Source of the DNA: Xanthobacteraceae bacterium
GTDB taxonomy: Bacteria; Pseudomonadota; Alphaproteobacteria; Rhizobiales; Xanthobacteraceae
DNA: 5,148 bases
Reading direction: 5' to 3'
NCBI GenBank assembly: GCA_030043285.1
Contig: JASHXZ010000050.1
Span: forward strand, 1 to 5,148
Within the stretch, counting starts at the first letter, position 1. The number at the start of each line of letters is the position of its first letter. The notes beneath the pieces are model-generated. The model did not search any database and had not been told where the DNA came from. It was given only the letters and a program-made list of their open reading frames with translations. Positions 1-5,148 of the stretch are shown one piece after another. The position numbers and the translations under genes were made by a program.

Positions 1-112
1 TGATGTGCAGGACGCCGTAGATCAGCGTAAGTCCGAGCGCCACGAGCGCATAAACGGCGCCGGTCATCAAGCCGTTGAGCACTGCGGGTATGAGGATGAC
101 GGAGGACAGCAC
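1..112 (-). CDS. Branched-chain amino acid-type ABC transporter permease (LivH family), N-terminal fragment
   Basis: This is an inner-membrane permease subunit of a Liv-type importer, which would pair with a LivM-like permease, two ATPases and the binding protein encoded just upstream. Reading the minus strand gives a hydrophobic segment containing VLNGLMTGAVYALVALGLTL followed by IYGVLHI. This is the classic first transmembrane region of LivH proteins. Only about 37 residues lie in the window; the rest continues beyond the left edge. No ATG is available. The GTG at 112-110 gives an N-terminus MLSSVILIPAVLNG of family-like length, but the Shine-Dalgarno-like GAGGAAGG (142-135) is 22 bases away. 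An in-frame CTG at 127-125 sits 7 bases from that site and would add MDCVA. The gene starts 28 (GTG) or 13 (CTG) bases after the binding-protein stop, so the two are almost certainly co-transcribed. The family call is firm; the start is uncertain. Confidence 0.85.
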   Translation of the reverse strand, partial: MLSSVILIPAVLNGLMTGAVYALVALGLTLIYGVLHI

Positions 113-134
113 GGCGACGCAGTCCAGCCAGCCG

Positions 135-142
135 CCTTCCTC
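135..142 (-). promoter_or_regulatory. Ribosome binding site of the livH-like permease, overlapping the upstream stop codon
   Basis: GAGGAAGG on the minus strand overlaps the TGA of the binding-protein gene (143-141). It is 7 bases from an in-frame CTG (127) and 22 bases from the in-frame GTG (112). This suggests translational coupling and leaves the permease start open between these two codons. Confidence 0.5.
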
Positions 143-1376
143 AGATCGGCGGTACGGGAAACACCGGCTTGGCCGAGGCAAACTCCGGCGGCAAGATCAC
201 CTCGATGTCATTGTTGAGCACCTGCGTATTGACAGGCGCGGCACCCTGGTTCTGGCCGTTGACGAATTTCGTCGGGCCGTACGGCATGAGGTGTCCGCTG
301 AACGTCGAACTGGCAAGCGCATCGCTGATTTTCGCCCGGTCGACACTGGCGGCGCGTTCGATGGCGTCGGCGAGCAGCAGGATGCAGGAGTAGTTCATGT
401 AGACTTCGTAGGTGTAGAACTGGCCTTTGCTCTCCACCACTTTCTTCAGCGCCAGAGCCTTGGGGTTCTTGGGGTTGAACCAGTGATTACAGTCCATGAT
501 GTATTGCGCGGCTTCCGGAAATTCCTTGACGAACTTGTAGGACGAGGCCGCGCCGCCGAGGACCGAGTAGATCGCCTTAGGCCGCACCCGCTGCTGCTGC
601 ATGGTCCGTGCCAGCAGCACGTATTCATTATAATAGTTCGCCGGAATGACGAGGTCCGGATTGCGCGCCTTGATTTTCAGAACGACGTTCTCGAATTCGC
701 GCGTCGGCGTCGGATGGGAGATAGTCTCCAGCACCTGAAAACCGCGAGCAGGCAGCTGCGCATTGAGGAGCTTGGCCAAGCCGGCACCGAAGGCGGAATC
801 CTCGTGCACGATCATGACGGTCTTCGCCGGCTTGCCGGCCTGGTCGTTAATCGCCACCAGATTCTCCAGCGCGGTCTTGGCAATGACGCCAAAGCCCGGT
901 CCGAAGCGGAATGTATTCTTCAAGCCGCGGGTGACGATCGAGTCGACAACGCCGACATCGACCACATAGGGCAGATCATAACGCGCCGCGGTCTGGCTCG
1001 CCGAAAGGCAGATGGCGCTGGCGTAACCGCCGACGACCGCGCACACCCCAGCTGCGTTCATTTTTTCAACTTCGGCATTGCCGCCGTCGGGCGTCGATTG
1101 AGCGTCGCCGAGCATCGGATCGAATTTAGCGCCACCCAGCGCCTTGATGCCGCCGGCGGCGTTGACCGCGTCGATCGCCAGCGTGGCGCCGAGGCGGCCC
1201 TGCTGACCGGAATACGACAGCGCGCCGGAAACCGGATGCAGCACGCCGATCTTCACGCCGGCGCCTTGCGCGCGCAGCAGCGCCGGCGCGTGCAACAGGC
1301 CCGCAGTTGCGCCCGCTGCGACTGCACTCGAACGCAAAAATTTGCGGCGGCTCAGACCTGAAGATCGACGAGACAT
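141..1376 (-). CDS. ABC transporter substrate-binding protein, Leu/Ile/Val-type (periplasmic binding protein family 6), Tat-exported
   Basis: This 411-residue periplasmic receptor would deliver a small amino acid or carboxylate-type ligand to a Liv-type ABC importer. It opens with a twin-arginine signal: SRRKFLRS at residues 9-16, then a hydrophobic stretch (about 18-34) and a likely cleavage after LLRA (about residue 36). The mature protein starts with KIGVLHPVSGALSYSG, the usual first strand and ligand loop of this family. Further family features are AIDAVNAAGGI, the VVGGYASA segment, the second-lobe motif MIVHEDSAFGAG, and NPDLVIPANYYNEYVLLARTM. The length is normal and there is no frameshift. 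The start is well supported: AGGAGG at 1387-1382 is 5 bases upstream of the ATG. It is the first gene of a minus-strand transporter operon, followed by a livH-like gene, and is divergent from leuCD. The ligand cannot be deduced; many members of this family bind aromatic acids, amides or dicarboxylates rather than leucine. Confidence 0.93.
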   Translation of the reverse strand: MSRRSSGLSRRKFLRSSAVAAGATAGLLHAPALLRAQGAGVKIGVLHPVSGALSYSGQQGRLGATLAIDAVNAAGGIKALGGAKFDPMLGDAQSTPDGGNAEVEKMNAAGVCAVVGGYASAICLSASQTAARYDLPYVVDVGVVDSIVTRGLKNTFRFGPGFGVIAKTALENLVAINDQAGKPAKTVMIVHEDSAFGAGLAKLLNAQLPARGFQVLETISHPTPTREFENVVLKIKARNPDLVIPANYYNEYVLLARTMQQQRVRPKAIYSVLGGAASSYKFVKEFPEAAQYIMDCNHWFNPKNPKALALKKVVESKGQFYTYEVYMNYSCILLLADAIERAASVDRAKISDALASSTFSGHLMPYGPTKFVNGQNQGAAPVNTQVLNNDIEVILPPEFASAKPVFPVPPI

Positions 1377-1476
1377 GGGGCCCTCCTGCTGGTCGGAGAA
1401 AGCCTAACATTGGTCCGCAGGCATAGCTATACTGTCGTCGCCCTATCATCCTGTGCGGCTTCGACCGACGGCCTGC
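1377..1476. promoter_or_regulatory. Divergent intergenic region between the transporter operon and leuCD
   Basis: These 100 bases separate two divergent starts and must contain the 5' signals of both units unless transcription enters from outside. The minus-strand side has a strong AGGAGG ribosome site (1382-1387) for the binding protein. The plus-strand side has a candidate promoter and an 8-base palindrome, listed separately. I could not pick a convincing -35/-10 pair for the minus strand. Confidence 0.6.
1404..1433 (+). promoter_or_regulatory. Candidate sigma70-type promoter for leuCD
   Basis: A TATACT box (1428-1433; five of six consensus positions) lies 18 bases after CTAACA (1404-1409; four of six positions of TTGACA). 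Transcription would start near 1440, about 37 bases before the preferred leuC ATG at 1477 and about 13 before the alternative GTG at 1453. The palindrome ATAGCTAT (1423-1430) overlaps the -10 box. This is a consensus match read by eye; alphaproteobacterial promoters often deviate from it. Confidence 0.4.
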
Positions 1477-2889
1477 ATGTCTCAACCTCGAACCATCATC
1501 GACAAGCTGTGGAGCGCCCACGAAATCCTGCGGCGCGACGACGGCGAATCGCTGCTGTGGGTCGATCGCCATTATGTGCATGAAGGTTCCTTTCACGCCT
1601 TCGCCAAGCTCGCGGCGCGCGGCGCCAAAGTCGCCGAGCCGCAATTGACGTTTGCCGTCACCGATCATTACATGCCGACGCGCCGCCCGCGCGGCGAGAT
1701 CGACAATCCCGAACTCGCCCGCATGGTACGTCAGCTCGAGGAAAACACTGCAGCGAATGGCGTGAAGCTGTTTGGCCCCGACGATCCGCGCCAAGGCATC
1801 GTCCATGTGGTCGGCCCCGAGCAAGGCCTCACCCTGCCGGGCCTGCTCATCGTCTGCGGCGACAGCCATACGTCGACCCATGGCGCGCTCGGCGCCTACG
1901 CTTTCGGCATCGGCGCTTCCGAAGTCGCGCACGTGTTGATGACGCAGACCATTTGGCAAAAGAAGCCGAAGACAATGCGCGTGACGATCGATGGCGTAAC
2001 GGCGCCTGGCGTCAGCGCCAAGGATATCGTGCTTGCCATCATCGCCCATATCGGCGCCGACGGCGCCACCGGATGTGCATTGGAATTCGCCGGCGCGGCG
2101 ATCCGCGCGCTGTCGATCGAGGGCCGTTTGACCTTGTGCAACATGTCGATCGAAGCCGGCGCGCGCTGCGGCATCGTTGCGCCTGACGCGGCCACGTTTT
2201 CGTATCTGGAAGGCCGTCCTTACGCGCCGAAAGGTGCAGAACTCGACCGGGCGATGGAAAGTTGGTCGAAGCTGAATACGGACAGCGACGCGCCATTCGA
2301 GCGCGACGTCACCTTGGAAGCGAAAAACATAGCGCCCATCGTGACCTGGGGCACCAGTCCGGAAGATGCGCTGCCGATCGACGCCAGCGTACCGGACCCG
2401 GCGCGCGAGTCGAACGCCGCGCGCGCCGCGCATTGGCGCGATGCGCTCGCTTACATGGGCCTTACAGCCGGTAAAAGGCTATCCGAGATCGCGATCGATC
2501 GGGTTTTCATCGGCTCCTGCACCAATGCCCGCATCGAGGATTTGCGCGCCGCGGCGGCGGTGCTGGCCGGCCGCAGCAGCAAAGTCCCAGGCCTCGTCTC
2601 TGCCGGATCGAGCCTCGTCAAACAACAGGCCGAGCAGGAGGGACTAGACCGCGTTTTCCGCGAAGCAGGACTGCAATGGGGCGAATCCGGCTGCTCGATG
2701 TGTGTCGGTCTCAACGGCGACCTAGTCGCTTCCGGCGAACGCTGCGCCTCGACGACCAATCGCAATTTCCGTGGCCGGCAGGGTCCCGGCGCGCGCACCC
2801 ACTTGATGTCGCCCGCCATGGTGGCGGCGGCGGCCGTCACAGGTTATCTCACCGACGTGCGCGACCTGCTGGTCGACCAGAAGGTCTGA
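1477..2889 (+). CDS. leuC: 3-isopropylmalate dehydratase-type large subunit (aconitase superfamily [4Fe-4S] hydro-lyase)
   Basis: This is the large, iron-sulfur subunit of a LeuCD-type hydro-lyase. The canonical family reaction interconverts 2- and 3-isopropylmalate in leucine synthesis in the cytoplasm. With the ATG at 1477 the protein is 470 residues, the usual LeuC length. It begins MSQPRTIIDKLW, like known LeuC N-termini. Visible motifs are CGDSHTSTHG (127-136), FGIGASEVAHVL, TLCNMSIEAGA, and FIGSCTNARIEDLRAAA with cluster ligand C348. GCSMC supplies C406 and C409, and ERCASTTNRNFRGRQG follows. These three cysteines match the spacing of E. coli ligands. The Asp-His pair is D63-H64. Odd points: the E. 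coli-type HEVTSPQAF loop is HEGSFHAF here (35-42), and MDHNVST is TDHYMPT (62-68), both near the substrate pocket. An in-frame GTG at 1453 would add eight residues (MRLRPTAC) that do not look like LeuC; neither start has a strong ribosome site. leuD follows after 6 bases. The family is certain, but the physiological substrate is not. Confidence 0.93.
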   Translation: MSQPRTIIDKLWSAHEILRRDDGESLLWVDRHYVHEGSFHAFAKLAARGAKVAEPQLTFAVTDHYMPTRRPRGEIDNPELARMVRQLEENTAANGVKLFGPDDPRQGIVHVVGPEQGLTLPGLLIVCGDSHTSTHGALGAYAFGIGASEVAHVLMTQTIWQKKPKTMRVTIDGVTAPGVSAKDIVLAIIAHIGADGATGCALEFAGAAIRALSIEGRLTLCNMSIEAGARCGIVAPDAATFSYLEGRPYAPKGAELDRAMESWSKLNTDSDAPFERDVTLEAKNIAPIVTWGTSPEDALPIDASVPDPARESNAARAAHWRDALAYMGLTAGKRLSEIAIDRVFIGSCTNARIEDLRAAAAVLAGRSSKVPGLVSAGSSLVKQQAEQEGLDRVFREAGLQWGESGCSMCVGLNGDLVASGERCASTTNRNFRGRQGPGARTHLMSPAMVAAAAVTGYLTDVRDLLVDQKV

Positions 2890-2895
2890 GCCATC

Positions 2896-3510
2896 ATGGA
2901 TAAGTTTCATACATTGACTGCCGCGGCCTGTCCGATCGATCTGAACAATCTCAACACCGATCAGATCCTGCCGGCGCGGTACTTGAAGTGGACGCGCGCC
3001 ATGGGGCTCGGCAAGGTTCTGTTTCAGGATCTGCGCTTCGACGCGCAAGGGCGAGAACGGGCCGACTTCCCGCTCAATAATCCGGCTTGGCGCCACGCCA
3101 AGATCCTCGTCGGCGCCCGCAACTTCGGTTGCGGCTCATCGCGCGAAGCCGCGGTTTACGCCCTTTACGACCACGGCATCCGCTGCGTGATCGCGCCGTC
3201 GTTCGGCGACATCTTTTCCGGCAATGCCGTGCAAAACGGACTCTTGACCGCCATCGTCACGGACCAGGAAGCCACCGCGATCATGGCTGCGCTGACGCGA
3301 ACGCCGGAGCTGTCGCTGATCGTCGACCTCAAGCGCCAAAGCATCCTCTGCGATAACCGTTCCTACACGTTTTCGATCGATCCGGTCCGCCGCATGCGCC
3401 TCCTCAACGGCTGGGATGACATTGCGCTCACCGAAAGCTATCGCGATCGCATTACCGCGTTTAGGGCAAGCGTCCGCGAGCAACGACCGTGGGTCTTTCC
3501 TCCTCTTTAA
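2896..3510 (+). CDS. leuD: 3-isopropylmalate dehydratase-type small subunit
   Basis: This is the small (swivel-domain) subunit that completes the active site of the LeuC-type partner encoded 6 bases upstream. At 204 residues it matches bacterial LeuD length (about 200). Family motifs are LNTDQILPARYLKW (19-32), DLRFD, NFGCGSSRE (76-84) and CVIAPSFGDIFSGNAVQNGLL. The C-terminal YTFSIDPVRRMRLLNGWDDIALT also matches the LeuD pattern. The serine/arginine catalytic signature GSSRE is intact. The residues after it are AAVYAL (85-90), not the HAPWAL of E. coli LeuD, and the usual NVDTD is NLNTD. These changes accompany substitutions in the large subunit, so the pair may form a distinct LeuCD subgroup with altered specificity. 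The start ATG is the only reasonable one; a weak AAGG at 2881-2884 precedes it by 11 bases, and translational coupling to leuC is likely. The family assignment is secure; a role in leucine biosynthesis is less so because leuA and leuB are not adjacent. Confidence 0.92.
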   Translation: MDKFHTLTAAACPIDLNNLNTDQILPARYLKWTRAMGLGKVLFQDLRFDAQGRERADFPLNNPAWRHAKILVGARNFGCGSSREAAVYALYDHGIRCVIAPSFGDIFSGNAVQNGLLTAIVTDQEATAIMAALTRTPELSLIVDLKRQSILCDNRSYTFSIDPVRRMRLLNGWDDIALTESYRDRITAFRASVREQRPWVFPPL

Positions 3511-3570
3511 CCTGGCTGGTTCCACGCTTCGTCGACCCACTTGGAGGCCGCGGCTCGACAGTTGCCTGTT

Positions 3571-3577
3571 AGAAGGA
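3571..3577 (+). promoter_or_regulatory. Ribosome binding site that fixes the alpha/beta hydrolase start
   Basis: AGAAGGA lies 6 bases before the ATG at 3584. It selects that codon over the in-frame ATG at 3416, which lies inside leuD and would add 56 residues with no hydrolase similarity. Confidence 0.75.
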
Positions 3578-3583
3578 AATCCG

Positions 3584-4456
3584 ATGGAGTCGACGTCCGC
3601 TACGACGACCTATCACCGTGTGACAGTCGATGGTGTCGGCATCTTTTATCGGGAGGCCGGTCCGAGCAACGCACCGACGATCGTGCTGCTGCACGGATTC
3701 CCTTCCTCCTCGCGCGAATTCGATTCGCTCATTCCGCTGCTTGCCACCCGATATCATGTGGTGGCACCGGATTTCCCGGGCTTCGGCCTGAGCGACGCTT
3801 CGCCGCCGTCGTCCTACGCCTACACTTTCGATCACCTGGCCGCGACGACTAATGGTTTCCTGGAGCAACTCAAAATCGACAAATGCATCTTCTTTCTTCA
3901 CGACTATGGCGGCCCGGTTGGCTTCCGCATCATGTTGGCGCATCCCGAGCGCGTGCGGGCTCTCATCATTCAGAACGCCAACGTCTATCAGGAAGGCCTG
4001 GGCGCCAAGTGGACCGGCATCGCGCGATATTGGTCCGATCCAAACGGCCATCCGCAAGTGTTCGATGCCTTCGTGTCATTCGCTGCCACCGAACAACGCC
4101 ACACACTCGGCACCTCACGTCCCGAGCGTTACAATCCGGACACCTGGACGGATGAGTATGCTCACCTCTCGAAACCGGGCCAACGCGAGATTCAGGCCGC
4201 TCTGCTCCACGACTACCGAACCAACGTCGCTTCCTATGCGCAGTGGCAGACGTGGCTGCGCGCGCACAAACCGCCGACTTTGGTCGTATGGGGCCGGAAC
4301 GATCCATCGTTTATCGCGCCTGGAGCCGAAGCGTTCCGCCGCGATCTACCGGAAGCCGAAATACATTTGCTCGATGCCGGCCACTTCGCCTTGGACGAGA
4401 AGAACGATGAAGTCGCCGGTCTCGTTCTTGCGTTCCTGGCCAAACATTCCATCTAA
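3584..4456 (+). CDS. Alpha/beta hydrolase, epoxide hydrolase / haloalkane dehalogenase-like
   Basis: This 290-residue soluble enzyme has the alpha/beta-hydrolase fold. The N-terminal strands VTVDGVGIFYREAG and TIVLLHGFPSSS (H37-G38-F39-P40, oxyanion-hole region) lead to VVAPDFPGFGLSD. The nucleophile elbow is HDYGGP (106-111), where the central residue is Asp107 rather than Ser. This is the arrangement of epoxide hydrolases and dehalogenases, which form an ester intermediate with the substrate. A cap-like region spans about 135-220 with several Trp and Tyr residues. Then come VVWGRNDPSF (candidate acid D240) and LLDAGHFALDE (base H267). No signal peptide is present. The gene follows leuD by 73 bases on the same strand with no evident terminator between, so it is probably co-transcribed. 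This implies a substrate chemically linked to the hydratase product. Esterase-like or C-C hydrolase activity cannot be excluded, and the substrate is unknown. Confidence 0.88.
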   Translation: MESTSATTTYHRVTVDGVGIFYREAGPSNAPTIVLLHGFPSSSREFDSLIPLLATRYHVVAPDFPGFGLSDASPPSSYAYTFDHLAATTNGFLEQLKIDKCIFFLHDYGGPVGFRIMLAHPERVRALIIQNANVYQEGLGAKWTGIARYWSDPNGHPQVFDAFVSFAATEQRHTLGTSRPERYNPDTWTDEYAHLSKPGQREIQAALLHDYRTNVASYAQWQTWLRAHKPPTLVVWGRNDPSFIAPGAEAFRRDLPEAEIHLLDAGHFALDEKNDEVAGLVLAFLAKHSI

Positions 4457-4645
4457 TCGGACGGGCACCCGGCAGGTCAAGATGACGCATAGGCCAATCA
4501 CTGACGCCATTTTATTGAACCATTATTGGAGCAATGGTGCCTGAGTTCGAGGGGCCGGCTCGCTGTCAACGGCCAAAAACGTTGTTCGCCGCCCGTGCGC
4601 CACAAGAGCGCCTTAAAGCAGCCACGAGGAGTGCAAAGTACCGAC
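4457..4645. other. Intergenic region between the alpha/beta hydrolase and ctpA, with an AT-richer repeat patch
   Basis: I see no convincing gene in these 189 bases. The stretch 4507-4538 is AT-richer than its surroundings. It carries CCATTTTATTG (4507-4517) followed by the near-repeat CCATTATTG (4520-4528). It also carries an inverted pair ACCATT (4519-4524) and AATGGT (4533-4538) with an 8-base loop. This patch probably holds the end of the metabolic unit and upstream signals for ctpA, but no clear terminator or promoter could be read. Confidence 0.5.
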
Positions 4646-5148
4646 ATGCAACGCCTTCGTTACGTCCTGATCGGCGCCGCGACCGGCAGCGCCTTGGCAT
4701 TACTGGCGATCTCGCCGCGCGTCACGCCCCTGATTTCGAGGGCGGCTGCCTCGCCGTCGGCGGACGCCGCGGCCGCCTACCATGAGCTCGCGCTGTTCGG
4801 CAAAGCGTTCCAGGCGGTGCGTCAGCACTACGTCGACAAGCCCGATGCCAACAAGCTGATCCAATCGGCTCTCAAGGGGATGGTCGACGGGCTCGATCCC
4901 CATTCGAATTATATGGATCCCAAGGACTTTTCTGAAATGCAGGTCGAGACGAGCGGCCAATTCGGCGGCCTCGGCATGCAGGTCACGACGGAAAACAACT
5001 TGATCAAGGTGGTTTCGCCGATCGACGACACACCTGCCGCCAAGGCCGGCATTCTCGCCGGCGATATCATCACGCAGATTGACGGCAAGCCGATCAAGGA
5101 TCTTTCGCTCGCCAAGGTCGTCGACGAACTTCGCGGTCCGGCGGGCTC
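4646..5148 (+). CDS. ctpA: S41-family C-terminal processing peptidase (CtpA-like), N-terminal part
   Basis: This is a periplasmic tail-specific serine protease that trims or degrades envelope proteins; 167 codons are present and the gene continues past the right edge. The N-terminus MQRLRYVLIG and the hydrophobic run to about residue 23 form a signal peptide or anchor. A helical region follows (FGKAFQAVRQHYVDKPD, SALKGMVDGLDPHSNYMDPK). The DPHS motif at 84-87 is typical of the family. A PDZ domain starts at about residue 104 with GQFGGLGMQV and continues through VVSPIDDTPAAKAGILAGDI and the ITQIDGK segment to ELRGPAG. The Ser/Lys catalytic residues would lie downstream and are not visible. 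GAGGAG (4626-4631) lies 14 bases before the ATG, a long spacing; an in-frame GTG at 4631 overlaps that site and is less likely. The sequence resembles CtpA of Hyphomicrobiales. The gene is separated from the metabolic cluster by 189 bases and is functionally unrelated to it. Confidence 0.9.
   Translation, partial: MQRLRYVLIGAATGSALALLAISPRVTPLISRAAASPSADAAAAYHELALFGKAFQAVRQHYVDKPDANKLIQSALKGMVDGLDPHSNYMDPKDFSEMQVETSGQFGGLGMQVTTENNLIKVVSPIDDTPAAKAGILAGDIITQIDGKPIKDLSLAKVVDELRGPAG

Noticed and set aside
75..1361. Long plus-strand open frame of 428 codons antisense to the binding-protein gene
   Set aside because: The product is rich in Arg, Asp, His and Ala with no recognisable domain. It is the expected antisense shadow of a GC-rich gene whose minus-strand product is a clear Liv-type binding protein with Tat signal and ribosome site.
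1126..2433. Long minus-strand open frame of 435 codons spanning the leuC 5' half and the start of the binding-protein gene
   Set aside because: It has low-complexity Arg/Ala/Gly composition and no family motif, and it crosses the divergent promoter region. It is an antisense shadow of leuC.
3416..3583. Upstream extension of the alpha/beta hydrolase from an ATG inside leuD
   Set aside because: The 56 extra residues overlap leuD and have no hydrolase similarity. A good ribosome site precedes the ATG at 3584 and the family N-terminus starts there.
3511..3583. Possible separate promoter or terminator between leuD and the hydrolase
   Set aside because: TTGGAG (3541) and TGTTAG (3567) are 20 bases apart and match consensus poorly. 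The GTCGA/TCGAC pair (3531-3559) has a 5-base stem with a 19-base loop and no T run. Co-transcription with leuCD is the simpler reading.
4564..4569. Perfect TTGACA on the minus strand as a -35 box
   Set aside because: No -10-like sequence lies 15-19 bases downstream and no minus-strand gene begins nearby, so it is probably chance.
4553..4580. GGCCG/CGGCC inverted repeat followed by AAAAA as a possible terminator
   Set aside because: The stem is only 5 base pairs with a 12-base loop, and the following run is A rather than T on the plus strand. The minus-strand orientation would have the T run on that side, but no minus-strand gene lies to the right.
4534..4785. 83-codon plus-strand frame starting in the intergenic region and overlapping ctpA
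   Set aside because: It is out of frame with ctpA, has a basic low-complexity product and no ribosome site. The overlapping frame encodes a clear S41 protease.

Overview
The window looks like chromosomal DNA from a GC-rich alphaproteobacterium, most likely a member of the Hyphomicrobiales (Bradyrhizobium-like). This is inferred from the family resemblance of every protein, the codon bias toward G/C in third positions, and the alphaproteobacterial look of the C-terminal processing protease at the right edge. No RNA gene, CRISPR array, insertion sequence, phage gene or attachment site was seen.

Left part, minus strand (1-1376): a branched-chain-amino-acid-type (Liv-type) ABC transporter. The first gene is a Tat-exported periplasmic substrate-binding protein (141-1376). 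It is followed closely by the N-terminus of a LivH-type membrane permease that runs off the left edge and begins with a non-ATG codon. A divergent intergenic region of about 100 bases (1377-1476) carries a candidate plus-strand promoter with a small palindrome overlapping its -10 box.

Middle, plus strand (1477-4456): a probable operon. It holds the large and small subunits of an aconitase-superfamily hydro-lyase annotated by homology as 3-isopropylmalate dehydratase (leuC, leuD; 6 bases apart). After 73 bases comes an alpha/beta hydrolase with an apparent Asp nucleophile, as in epoxide hydrolases and haloalkane dehalogenases. The [4Fe-4S] cysteines and core motifs of LeuC are intact. However, several active-site-adjacent motifs in both subunits differ from E. 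coli-type LeuCD: HEGSFHAF replaces HEVTSPQAF, TDHYMPT replaces MDHNVST, and GSSREAAVYAL replaces GSSREHAPWAL. With no leuA or leuB adjacent, and a carboxylate/amino-acid importer divergently transcribed, this pair may be an accessory, perhaps catabolic, hydratase rather than the housekeeping leucine enzyme. That is a hypothesis.

Right part (4457-5148): 189 bases of non-coding DNA with an AT-richer patch of short repeats, then the 5' part of a ctpA-like S41 C-terminal processing peptidase (signal peptide, DPHS motif, PDZ domain). It runs off the right edge before its catalytic residues. It looks like a separate transcription unit unrelated to the metabolic cluster.

Together, the transporter would bring a small organic acid or amino acid into the cell and the LeuCD-type hydratase plus hydrolase would process it. 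The actual substrate cannot be read from this sequence.
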